Shown: piece after piece, positions 46,311-57,300 of the stretch | Numbering within the stretch: position 1 is the stretch's first letter | Layout of the letters: each line of letters opens with the position of its first letter | DNA from: Hevea brasiliensis | Taxonomy: Eukaryota; Streptophyta; Magnoliopsida; Malpighiales; Euphorbiaceae | DNA length: 64,000 nt | NCBI RefSeq assembly: GCF_030052815.1 | Contig: NC_079504.1 | Span: 92,085,704-92,149,703, forward strand | Direction of reading: 5' to 3' | Notes under the pieces: model-generated | What the model was told of the DNA's origin: nothing | What the model saw: the letters and a program-made list of their open reading frames with translations, nothing else | Databases searched by the model: none | Made by a program: the position numbers and the translations under genes

Positions 46311-48167
46311 TGTAACACCCTTATGTTCGGTAGTACATTCTACTGTTCCAGTGACCAGTGTGGTCCGGACAGCTAGGATGCCTAGAAATACACTTAAATA
46401 TTAGTGAGGAGACATAAAATAATGAAATACAAGAAAATAAAATACAAGAAAAAACAAAGGAAAAATAATAGCAATGAAATGTAACCAAGTTAAACGAGCC
46501 GAAAACCATAGCAATGGGTGACCGCACCGGGAAGTTGCGGCGTGGACCGTTGACTAGCCCTAGATCGCGGGGAACCCTAGAAAATATTTTTAAGACTTAA
46601 ATAAACATCTATTGAAGTATAAATTTCATTAGAAATATCAAAGAAAAATTAATTAATTAGTACAAAGAAAAAAGAGAAATCGAGAAAATGACAAAACTCG
46701 ATGTTACCAAAAAATAGGGAATGCAACCCGAATAGGGTCATTGTGGTCGTTTGACATCCCGAGTTGTCTTTTGACCTAAATGTCCATTAAAAATAAATGA
46801 TATTAAACTTTGAAAATATCATTAAAAAATTAAAATGTGGTACATTATATAAATAGTGAAAGAAATGAGGTAAATGTGCAAATAATGAAACTTTAATTAA
46901 TTAAACATTAAATTATTCCTAAGTGCTCTACTAACTCTCATCTTGGGCCACCTATATAAGCAATTGGGACAGAATTAATCCATCATCTTCAACCTTTGGA
47001 AGAGTGGCCGAAATGAACACCATGGGAGACTCCATGGCCAAACTCACATCCACACCCATGCATCCATGATTCAAGCTTCCTTTCACCATAAATCCTTCAT
47101 TAAACCTTGCATACTCAGCTTGGGGAAAACATTGGCAGCAAAAAGAAGAAGTTTGGGTGAGGTTTTGAAGAACTTCAAAAGTGGAAAGTGAGTGTTTTCA
47201 ATTCTTGTTTCATTAAAAGTGTAACCAAGGTTGTGGGTAGTTGATTTATGGAAGAATATTTGAAGTTTAATGTTTTAATGGAGATGTACATTTTGGCAGC
47301 CATGGAAATTTAGTATAGGTAGCTTGTTTTTACTTTTTTATGGTTGTTTAAGATGTTGTTATTGATGGCAGCATGGATATGTGTATAATGGTTTGGAATT
47401 GGGTATGTAAATGGGGTATGTTCATGTGGTTAAATGATGTAAATGGACTTTGGAAAATTCTGTATTATAGTGTGCATATTGAGAATGGTTACAAGCTATC
47501 CAAAATGACCAAAAATGTGTTGTTAAATGTGTTAATGGTAAGGTACAAACCAGAATTGGCATGAAGGAAGTAATTTGGTAAGTGTTGAATATGTAATTAG
47601 TAAGTGATGAGAAGTGTGTAGTAGGGCAGTATATGTTTTAGCTTAGAACCTTAAGTGTGTGACTCCAATCGATATGAGACCAATTGAAGGTGAAACTAGA
47701 CACAAAATGTGCCAACTTTCATGAAGGAAGCTTACCAAAATTCTGCCTAGAAGGTGACTTGAAAAATGACCAAATCTGGATTAGTGACTTAAAAGCCTGA
47801 AAATTGACCATTTGGATAGTAGTTAGTGTTTTGACCATAACTCACTCAAAACAGGTCCAATTGACCTGAAAGTTTTACCATGAATAGTTTAGACATAGAT
47901 CTACAATTCTTATGAAGACACCAAAGCCCATAAATGGCCAAAACCAAGCCAAATAGCTTGCACAAGTTCAGGTACCAAAACTGGCCGAACCAAAAGTGAC
48001 CTAAAAATGACCTAAGCCTACCATTTTAGTGCATTTTGTCCAGCATTGGTAAATTGACCATATCTTGGTCTACACAACTCAGAATGACCTAAAATTTTAC
48101 CTCGTGTGCAATAAGACATAGACCTACAAGTTTTTAGTTTGGACCAAAACCCAAAAAATGAGGGAAC
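46311..48167 (+). mobile_element. Family B LTR, 5' part (interrupted by copia cluster)
   Basis: It starts TGTAACACCCTTATGTTCGG and follows the B LTR at 12499 for about 1.86 kb (counterpart up to about 14365). It is cut at 48168 by a copia LTR beginning TGTTAGTAGT. It inserted into hairpin I of the older A LTR. The ORF at 47373-47564 is not supported as a gene. Confidence 0.85.
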
Positions 48168-50206
48168 TGTTAGTAGTATGCCCTAGAGCATATCATTTAG
48201 TATGTATCTTGTACATAATTTTATTAATAAAAGGCATTTCCACTTTTCCGTTTACATAATATATTTATGTGTAATAGAAAAGGTCCATTGATATTTTGTT
48301 AGAAATATTATTCTTAAGTTGTTAAGAATATGAGTGACAATATTTCTAGCACAAAGTATCATAAATAGGTTCACAATCGAGGATACTTCATAATAAGGAC
48401 ATGACTTATCCAGAAAGATTGTATTCATGTTTGTTCCCAAGTTATTTATATGAGATATAAATAAGATGGAATGGTGAGTCTCATGCTATATAACAAACAT
48501 GATAGGCACTTATACATGATAAGTAGGCCGAACCAGTGACACTTATGACAAGCACATGGAGTTTACTCTTGTCAATGTTTTGTCATAAATCATATCAGTG
48601 CATATAATCTTTAGACCTGAGATAGCACAGTTATCTTGTATATAGGTAGTTTGAGTTTGATCTGCTTTCATACTTGTACTATGTATGGGTATATGGGCAT
48701 GTGTTGGCTCACACTAGTTATATATGGAGGTAGGTGTTGATCAAGATGGAATCTGTTCCTCTAAGTAAATAGAGATAAAATCCTATGTTCATTTAATTGT
48801 TCTTGATGTTTCAAGTTCTGGCCAGACAGATAGATTTATTGAGAAAGAGTTTACGATGAGAAAAATCTTTTAATCAGAACTGGAATTAAAAGAGAACATA
48901 ATATTCATAGAAAATGGAGTTTGACATAAACCATGACTCAGCTTGAGTTGGGATTTTTGTAGAGAGATTCTAGTGCATGGTAACATATGATTATAGGTTC
49001 ATTTAAGGTAAATCTTATTACTAATTGGGTGGCCATGGCATGCTATGCTAGGTGTTAACCATGGTCTATGAGGTTCATAAAATGATTTAGAAATCATTTA
49101 TGGTAAGAAAAGAGTTACGATGATATTAAGAGTTGATATCATGTCTCATTGCCAATTAGTGATGAGCCTAGTAAGTCACACACATACACAAGTTATCACC
49201 TATTTAAATATGATTTAATTAATTAATTAAAGAGTTTAATTGATTAATTAAATAGATTTGGTTTGCAATAAAATTGCAAAGTCCTAGCATGACTTGAAAC
49301 CAAATCTAGATTATTGGATGTGTAGTATAAATTAAATTTATATTTAAAGTGTTTAAATATGAATTTAATTGATGAGAAATTAATTAATAGAGATTAATTA
49401 ATTAATTTATATTTGATATAAATTAATTAGAAGAAGAAAATAATTATTTTGGGTTAAGAACTCAAAATTAAGACACGAGAGCATTTTGGTCATTTTGCGA
49501 TGTGACACGTGGCACCATGAGATGGTGACACATGGCATAACACATAAGCTTGCCAAATATTTTTAATCATGTAAGATGATTAAAATCAAGATTAAATATA
49601 GGTTTGACACTTGGCACAATGTGATTGGGTCACTTAAACCTAGAGCTAATCAAAAGGTGACATGTGGCTAGGGTTTAATGTGTTAACCTAGCTATTTAAG
49701 TGGGGTTATGAAAGAAAACACAACCAGCAGCCTCCTCTCATATGTCACGCCACTTTGAGCCTCCAGCTTTTCTCTTCATCTCTCATCAATTCAAAGAGAT
49801 TAGCCATCAATCTCTTGAATTAAGAACACTAGAAATTGTTTCTAGTGTCTGTTTGCATCTCTAATCTCTTAAAAGGAAGAACTTGAATTTCTAATTAATA
49901 GAAAAGGCTTTAGAAGCTGTTCAAGGGCTGCCATAGGTGTTCTTGGTGTGGACAAGCTAGAGGACAACATCGGTGTCACGAAGGCGAATCTCAAAGCGCA
50001 GACATTGCTGGCACATCAAGAGGTTAGTGTAATCGTTCTTGATTTAATCTAGGGTTCTAAAATTAATCGATTAATTTTAAAATCTTAAATGGCAAATACA
50101 GATCCAAAAACATATTAAAAGAGTTTTAATATGTTGTTTATCATTGAAATCAAATAGATAAAAATAAATCTTGCATGGTGTTCAAAAATTTAAGAATCAA
50201 GAATAT
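48168..50206 (+). mobile_element. Ty1/copia LTR, plus strand (P), 3' end altered
   Basis: It starts TGTTAGTAGTATGCC at the B LTR junction (left flank GGAAC, 48163-48167). It is the reverse complement of the LTR at 50278-52291 until GCATGGTG at 50180. The last 26 bases differ from the M1 and M2 LTR ends, and M1 begins at 50207. It contains the stretch near 49180-49260 rich in TTAATTAATTAA. No ORF in it resembles a protein domain. Confidence 0.85.
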
Positions 50207-52291
50207 TGAAGGAACGGAAGCGTGAAAAACACAATATTATACCATTGAATTCAAAAATTTTCACCTAGGGTCACATGCACCATGCAAGATTTATTTTTAT
50301 CTATTTGATTTCAATGATAAACAACATATTAAAACTCTTTTAATATGTTTTTGGATCTGTATTTACCATTTAAGATTTTAAAATTAATCAGATTAATTTT
50401 AGAACCCTAGATTAAATCAAGAACGATTACACTAACCTCGATGTGTCAAATGTCTGCGCTTTGAGATTCGTCTTCGTGACACCAGATGTTGTCCCTCTAG
50501 CTTGTCCACACCAAGAACACCTATGGCAGCCCTTGAACAGCTTCTAAAGCCTTTTCTATTAATTAGAAATTCAAGTTCTGCTTTTAAGAGATTAGAGATG
50601 CAAGCAGACACTAGAAACAATTTCGAGTGTTCTTAATTCAAGAGATTGATGGCTTATCTCTTTGAATTGATGAGAGATGAAGAGAAATAGCTGGAGAGGC
50701 TCAAAGTGGCTTGACATATGAGAGGAGAGGCTGCTGGTTGTGTTTTCTTTCATAACCCCACTTAAATAGCTAGGTTAACACATTAAACCCTAGCCACATG
50801 TCACCTTTGATTAGCTCTAGGTTTAAGTGACCCAATCACATTGTGCCAAGTGTCAAACCTATATTTAATCTTGATTTTAATCATCTTACATGATTAAAAA
50901 TATTTGGCAAGCTTATGTGTTATGCCATGTGTCACCATCTCATGGTGCCACGTGTCACACCGCAAAATGACCAAAATGCCTCGTGTCTTAATTTTGAGTT
51001 CTTAACCCAAAATAATTATTTTCTTCTTCTAATTAATTTATATCAAATATAAATTAATTAATTAATCTCTATTAATTAATTTCTCATCAATTAAATTCAT
51101 ATTTAAACACTTTAAATATAAATTTAATTTATACTACACATCCAATAATCTAGATTTGGTTTCAAGTCATGCTAGGACTTTGCAATTTTATTGCAAACCA
51201 AATCTATTTAATTAATCAATTAAACTCTTTAATTAATTAATTAAATCATATTTAAATAGGTGATAACTTGTGTATGTGTGTGACTTACTAGGCTCATCAC
51301 TAATTGGCAATGAGACATGATATCAACTCTTAATATCATCGAACTCTTTCTTACCATAAATGATTTCTCTAAATCATTTTATGAACCTCATAGACCATGG
51401 TTAACACCTAGCATAGCATGCCATGGCCACCCAATTAGTAATAAGATTTACCTTAAATGAACCTATAATCATATGTTACCATGCACTAGAATCTCTCTGT
51501 TACAAAATCCCAACTCAAGCCGAGTCATGGTTTATGTCAAACTCCATTTGCTATGAATATTATGTTCTCTTTAATTCCAGCTCTTGATTAAAAGATTTTT
51601 CTCATCGAAACTCTTTTACGAATAAATCTATCTGTCTGCCAGAACTTGAAACATCAAGAACAATTAAATGAACATAGGATTTTATCTCTATTTACTTAGA
51701 GGAACAGATTCCATCTTGATCAACACCTACCTCCATATATAACTAGCGTGAGCCAACACATGCCCATATACCCATACATAGTACAAGTATGAAAGCAAAG
51801 ATCAAACTCAAACTACCTATATACAAGATAACTGTGCTATCTCAGTCTAAAGATTATATGCATCGATATGATTTATGACAAAACATTGACAAGAGTAAAC
51901 TCCATGTGCTTGTCATAAGTGTCACCGGTTCGCCTACTTATCATGTATAAGTGCCTATCATGTTTGTTATATGGCATGAGACTCACCATTCCATCTTATT
52001 TATATCTCATATAAATAACTTGGGAACAAACATGAATACAATCTTTCCGGATATGTCATGTCCTTATTGTGAAGTATCCTCGATTGTGAACCTATTTATG
52101 ATACTTTGTGCTAGAAATATTGTCACTCATATTCTTAACAACTTAAGAATGATATTTCTAACAAAATATCAATGGACCTTTTCTATTACACATAAATATA
52201 TTATGTAAACGGAAAAGTGGAAATGCCTTTATTAATAAAATTATGTACAAGATACATACTAAATGATATGCTCTAGGGCATACTACTAACA
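50207..52291 (-). mobile_element. Ty1/copia 3' LTR of element M1, minus strand (2.09 kb)
   Basis: The minus strand reads TGTTAGTAGT... at 52291 and ends ...CCGTTCCTTCA at 50207. Coding sequence lies to its right on the minus strand, so it is the 3' LTR. It is near-identical to 57301-59390. Confidence 0.9.
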
Positions 52292-52879
52292 ATCTCTCAC
52301 TAGCACTAGAGCCATTCATTACAATACCTTAGACCCATCTTCTCAAGATGTCGGTCTAACGAGCTTGTGACAAAGGCTTAGTGAATGGATCATGAATTTT
52401 TCAATGATGTTATTTTTCTGCATGGCTATATCGCTTTGCCCAACTATATGTCCGATAATGTGGTAGTGCCTTTCTATGTGTTTGGATTTTGGTGAGACCT
52501 TAGTTCCTTAGCTCAGTATGATCGCTCCATTATTGTCACGATGTAGTGGAACTGGACTCAATGGAAGGAACTCTGTAAGTTACATCACGAACTTCTTTAT
52601 CCAAACGACTTCCTTTGCGGCATCGATGCAAAGAATATACTCGACCTCGATGAGTGGAATCTGCAATGCGTGCTCTGTTTGGAACTCTTCCAACCTTCGC
52701 ACCTCCATTACAAATGAACACATATCTAGAGGTAGACTTTCTATCATCGATATCGATTGGAAATCGTAATCGGTATAACCATCCAATTGCAAGTCTCCAC
52801 CTCCATAAATCAAGAATAAATCCTTAGTTCTTCTCAAGTACTTAAGGATATTCTTGATGACTATCGATGTTCCAAACAC
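52292..52879 (-). pseudogene. pol: Copia M1 RNaseH region (frameshifted)
   Basis: Minus-strand pieces of ORFs 52536-52721 and 52580-52879 align with M2's RNaseH (59545-59886): the RT-RNaseH hinge NILKYLRRTKDLFLIYGGGDLQLDGYTD, the Asp of GYTD, and IADSTHR..EY remnants. Frames change at 52600, 52700 and 52760. The stretch 52292-52535 is the RNaseH tail and 3' untranslated region up to the LTR. Confidence 0.8.
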
Positions 52880-53953
52880 GGATTGGATTGATACTTGCTA
52901 GTCAAACTAACGAGATATGCGATATCCGCCTAGTACACAACATTGCATACATTAAACTTCCAATAGCGAAGCATATGGAATCTGGCCATCTTATCTCTTT
53001 CTTGGTGTCTTTGGAGACATCTCTTTAGAAAGGTCGATACCATGTCTCACTGGTAACAATCCTCTCTTGGAATCAAGCATGTTAAACCTCTTTAACACCT
53101 TTTCCAAGTATAGACTTTGGGATAAACCAATTATTCTTTTCGCTCTATCTCTATAGATGCGAATCCCAAGAACATAGGTTGCCTCCCCTAAGTCTTTCAT
53201 GGAGAATGTATTTGACAACCACACCTTTATAGTCGTCAACATACGTATCATTACCCATCAACGAAGATGTCATCCACATATAAGACAAGGAAAGTGATAG
53301 CACTGTCACTAACCTTCTTATATACACATGGCTCATCCTCATTTTTGATAAAACCAAAAGATTTAATGGCTTCATCAAAACGGATGTTCCAACTCCTCGA
53401 AGCTTGTTTCAACCCATAAATGGATCGCTTTAGCTTGCATACCTTGGAACCATTTTGGGATTCAAATCCCTTAGGTTGTTCCATGAAAATGTTTTCTTCA
53501 ATGTATCCATTAAGAAAAGTCGTTTTGACATCCATCGCCAAATCTCATAATCATAGTATGCACTATTGCTAATAAAATCCTAATTGATTTAAGCATGGCA
53601 ACAAAGCAGAAAGTCTCCTCATAGTCTATTCCTTGCCTTTGGCGAAACCCTTTCGCTACTAGCCTTGCCTTATAGGTCTCTACCTTTCCATCAGAACCAA
53701 TTTTCTTCTTGAAAACCCATTTGTTCCCTATAGGTACAATACCTTTAGGTGGGTCAACAAGATCCCAAACTTGATTCTTATACATGGAATCAATCTCGAA
53801 TTTCATAGCATCAATCCATTTTGAAGAGTCTATATCTGATATAGCTTCTTCATAGGTAAGTGGATCATCTCCATGATCTACTTCTTCATGAGTAGACAAC
53901 TCTTGTTCTTCTTCATGAAGAAAACCATATCTCACTGGTGGGTGAGATACCAC
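52860..53953 (-). pseudogene. pol: Copia M1 reverse transcriptase (frameshifted)
   Basis: Three minus-strand ORFs give an RT in order. 53510-53953 covers the integrase-RT linker and RT start (KWIDAMKSE-type block, KWVFKKKIGSDGKVETYKARLVAKGF, YEETF). 53251-53541 carries motif A (DVKTTFLNG), QPKGFE, KLKRSIYGLKQASR and the catalytic YVDD. 52991-53251 holds LGIRIYRDRAKRIIGLSQ and beyond. The frame break between the first two lies where GCTGCA would be expected and GTGCA is found; M2 has the same change. Confidence 0.87.
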
Positions 53954-54014
53954 AGTTGTTCTACGAGGAACAGTGTAGATGTTTCATCAATGGGTATAGG
54001 TTGACTAGATGGAT

Positions 54015-54850
54015 CTATATCCATCGATGCTGGTTGGTCGAGAATTCTCCAATTCTAACTCTATTTGCCTTCCTTTGCCTCCTTCTTGAACAAAGTTGTT
54101 CAAGAAATGTGGCATCTCTACTTATCACAACCTTTTGTGAAGTAGGCAAATAAAAATAATATCCAAAACTATCTTTTGGATATCCAACAAATCCACCTTT
54201 TTCTGATCTGGTCTCCAATTTATCAGTGTTCGACTTTTGATATAAATTTGGACAACCCCAAATCTTAACATGCTTAAGACTTGGTTTTCTTCCATGCCAT
54301 ATCTCATAAGGTGTGGAAGAAACTGATTTTGATGGAATCCTATTCAAAATATACAAAGCTGATTCTAATGCAAATCCCAAAGGAGATTGGCATATCAAGA
54401 TAGCTCATCATACTACGTACCATATCCAATAGGTACGATTTCTCCTTTAGATACACCATTCGGTTGTGGCGTTCTGGAGAGTCGGTGAGAAACAATGCCA
54501 TGCTCTCTCAAGTATTCATCAAATTCGACTCAAATATTCACCTCCACGATCGATCGAAGAGCTTTAATATTTTTTCTGTTTGATTTACTACTTGATTTAA
54601 ATTCCTTAAACTTTTCAAAGGATTCATGTTTGTATTTCATCAAATACAAATACCCAAACCTTGATTTATCATCGATAAAGGTAATAAAATAATGAAAGCC
54701 TCTCTAGCCATTTCTTTAAATGGACCACATACATCACTATGTATTAGCTCCAAAATATTTTCACTCTTAGCCCTTGTCCAACAAAGGGTGATCTAGTCAT
54801 TTTGCCACAAGGCAAGATTCACAAGTTGGAGTAGGCTCAGAGCCCAATGA
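54015..54850 (-). pseudogene. pol: Copia M1 integrase (frameshifted)
   Basis: ORF 54015-54398 on the minus strand carries the integrase C-terminal region (ALYILNRIPSKSVSSTPYEIWHGRKPSLKHVKIWGCP, FVGYPKDSFGYYFY). The core and zinc domain (about 54400-54850) align with M2 61580-62010 but are broken by small gaps, for example near 54480 and 54530. Integrase of this type inserts the cDNA into the host genome. Confidence 0.82.
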
Positions 54851-54984
54851 GGATAGAATCCCCATTTTCTCCAATTTTGCAATCCTATCTTACGCAACAT
54901 GACCTAACCTTAAGTGCCAAGTATATTTTGAACTTGAGTTGGTTTTCACCATGGCATTGCTTTCATTTAGATTGCTACACTGCC

Positions 54985-55045
54985 CGGTGGAAACACTTTC
55001 TTCGCAAGGAAACACTTTCCCTGGCGGTGGAAACACTTTCCTTTG
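54985..55045 (-). repeat. Copia M1 tandem repeat at the zinc-knuckle position
   Basis: Three copies of GGAAACACTTTC (54989, 55008, 55029 starts) in degenerate units. M2 has four copies with an exact 23-bp period at 62118-62199. Confidence 0.85.
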
Positions 55046-55075
55046 CCTCCATCGACTTTAGTCTTACTTTTCTGT

Positions 55076-55564
55076 TTAGCTATTTTCTTGGAAGAACCAG
55101 AATCTGAGGTTTCTTTTTCTTATTGCCTTTCTTCTTGTTGGACTTTCCAGAAGAAGATGCAACAAAGCTACCTCTTTTTCTTTATTGCCTGGCATATTCT
55201 TTTGGGCAATAACCAGCATGTTGAGTAATTCAGCTAAGGTGCATTCCTGTTTAGTCATATGGAAATTTGTCACAAAATTCCCAAAAGACTCAGGAAGGGA
55301 CTGAAGGATCAAATCCGTTTGTAGTTGGAAATCCATGTTGAAGTCAAGATGTTCCAACTGCTCAATCAGCCGAATCATCTTGTGGACATGATCCCCAACA
55401 TTCTGTCCCTTAGACATCCTCATACGGAATAACTGTTTAGATATCTCATACCTAGCATTCCTGCTGTGCTCACCATACAACTCTTGTAGGTGAAGGAGGA
55501 TCTCACTAGCACTCTGCATGTTCTCATGTTGCTTTTGTAACTCATTACTCATGGAAGCAAGCAT
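55076..55564 (-). pseudogene. gag: Copia M1 gag, N-terminally truncated
   Basis: A 162-codon minus-strand ORF encodes the UBN2-type gag domain (ELYGEHSRNARYEI, MSKGQNVGDHVHKMIRLIEQLE, SLPESFGNFVTNFHMTKQECTLAELLNML). About the first 70 residues seen upstream in M2 are gone: the gag codons join the primer-binding site at 55575 through a shared AGAGC. A protease domain is missing downstream, as in M2. Confidence 0.88.
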
Positions 55565-55574
55565 GTAACACTTA

Positions 55575-55586
55575 GCTCTGATACCA
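55575..55586 (-). other. tRNA-Met primer-binding site of M1 (minus strand)
   Basis: The minus strand reads TGGTATCAGAGC, two bases after the LTR terminus TTCA at 55589. It is fused directly to gag coding sequence on its other side. Confidence 0.88.
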
Positions 55587-55588
55587 AT

Positions 55589-55621
55589 TGAAGGAACGGA
55601 AGCGTGAAAAACACAATATTA
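55589..55621 (-). mobile_element. 33-bp terminal remnant of the M1 5' LTR
   Basis: It matches exactly the last 33 bases of the M1 3' LTR (50207-50239) and then departs. The remaining about 2.05 kb of the 5' LTR is absent. A plus-strand primer site begins three bases further on. Confidence 0.88.
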
Positions 55622-55623
55622 AT

Positions 55624-55635
55624 TGGTATCAGAGC
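55624..55635 (+). other. tRNA-Met primer-binding site, plus strand
   Basis: TGGTATCAGAGC on the plus strand, a mirror image of the site at 55575-55586, leading into a plus-strand copia leader. Confidence 0.88.
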
Positions 55636-57299
55636 CACTATATTTGCCATTTAGATTGTTGATTATATGATTTAATTGTGTGACTTGATCATAAGATGAT
55701 TGATTCATTGCTGGTTGGATTAAGAGGTGTGGCGTCACACATGGTGAAGCCACCAATGGTGGCGGCAACAATGGTTCCATGGGTGATTCAAGGTTTGGCT
55801 TTTAATTCTGCAATTGTTGTATGATCTAAGGCCTATTCTTTGACTAATTAAAGTGTTTAATTAGTTGTTTTAATCACACAATTAAATTATGATTCAAATC
55901 AGAATTTTAAAAAAAATGTTTGAATGTGATTCAAATCTGAATTTTAAAAGTTGTTTGAATGTGATTCAAATCTGAATTTTTAAAGTTGTTTGAATCATAT
56001 TTAAATCTGATTTTTTAAAATTGATTCAATAAAATTCAGATCTGATTTTTTAAAAAATATTTGAATGTGATTCAAATCTGATTTTTTAAAAAATATTTGA
56101 ATGTGATTCAAATCTGAATTTTTGAAGTTGTTTGAATGTGATTCAAATCTGAATTTTTAAATTTATTTGAATCATATTCAAATCTTGATTTTTAAGTTGA
56201 ATATGAGATATTCAATTTAATATAAGTATGTATGTTTTATTTAATTGTTAAATAGTGATATGCATGATGGATGATCATGGAATATAAAAGACCAATGTGA
56301 TTGGATTTATTTCTTTTATGTTTCTTTGGGATTGTAAATTAATTTATTTTAATTTATTTTGGGCATATATTATTAAGTTTGTAATATTTTTGGGTTGTAA
56401 TTTCATTTATTTAAGTTCTTGTAAATTCGCCTTGGTATGCCAAGGATTACTATGTAATATTGGATTGCAAGAAGTTTAAGGAGGTCAAGAGCATTGGTGG
56501 GACCAGTGGGAGAATTCAAGATCAAGTGTTGATTATGGACTCCTTCAGCAACTATTGTACTATGAATGAATGAAATGCACCTAGTAATGCCCTGATTCAT
56601 TTCTTGTTGGCTCGAATTGAATCCCTTAGAAATCTATGATCAGACCATATTTACTGCTTATCCATGAATGCATGAGATGTATGGGAATGTATGCAATTAT
56701 ATGATATATGCATGCTAAATGGATAATGTGCAAAGTGAGACCTTAATAGTAATTAGGATGGCTATAAAATCTTCCAAACAAATGATTAAGTTGGAAATGC
56801 TATAATTAAAGTAATTATAACATAAGCCCTCCATTGGGGCAATTATTTTAAGAAATTTTAAATAGTTGCATGAGATGCAATTAATTTAAGAGATTTTCTT
56901 AAGAATAATTGTTAAGCATGAGATGTTGTAAATATATAAATGGTTTGGTGGCCAATATTGGATGTACCTGAGGACATTAAAATTATTTGCATAATTACTG
57001 GCTCAATGGGATCAACTTAACTAATGCAAGATAAGTCAATATTGGATGTACCTGAGATTTTGAGCATTAGGGGCTAGTAAAAGGATTGAACCTCACATGA
57101 GATGTGATGGGCAAGGAGTTGCTCACTTATAGTTTATTGTAATTCCAATAATGGATGTACCTGAGGATGATCAATAGAATTATAAGAATTCAATCACCCA
57201 CTAGAAATCCATCCAGCTAGGATTTCCGTTTTCTACTTTGGAAGTGTAGGATTCGCTAAGTTAGTGGGAGGACCAATTTGATTAAAAGACCATAATCAT
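55636..57299 (+). mobile_element. Copia leader (5' untranslated region), plus strand, about 1.66 kb
   Basis: It follows a plus-strand primer site and has no gag start. From 56333 on it is the reverse complement of 63030-64000, which precedes the gag of M2, so it is the leader of the same family. It contains a degenerate tandem array (55886-56200) and three copies of a 20-nt motif (56953, 57037, 57146). It may continue the P element whose LTR is 48168-50206, with M1 inserted between. It stops at the M2 LTR at 57301. The ORF at 56297-56479 is not credible. Confidence 0.75.
55886..56200 (+). repeat. Degenerate tandem array around GATTCAAATCTGAATTTT
   Basis: About eight imperfect units of 36-47 bp, each with TTTGAATGTGATTCAAATC or a variant followed by TGATTTTTTAAA or TGAATTTTTAAA. 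Each unit contains a short palindrome, GATTCAAATC. The equivalent part of the M2 leader is outside the window. Confidence 0.85.
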
Positions 57300-57300
57300 A

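Noticed and set aside
48168..52291. DNA transposon or MITE from the large inverted repeat
   Set aside because: The arms are copia LTRs in opposite orientation, each with LTR-type ends and one attached to copia coding sequence.
55636..57299. A host gene or non-coding RNA gene between the copia elements
   Set aside because: It starts at a primer-binding site and its right half is the reverse complement of the M2 leader, so it is transposon leader sequence.
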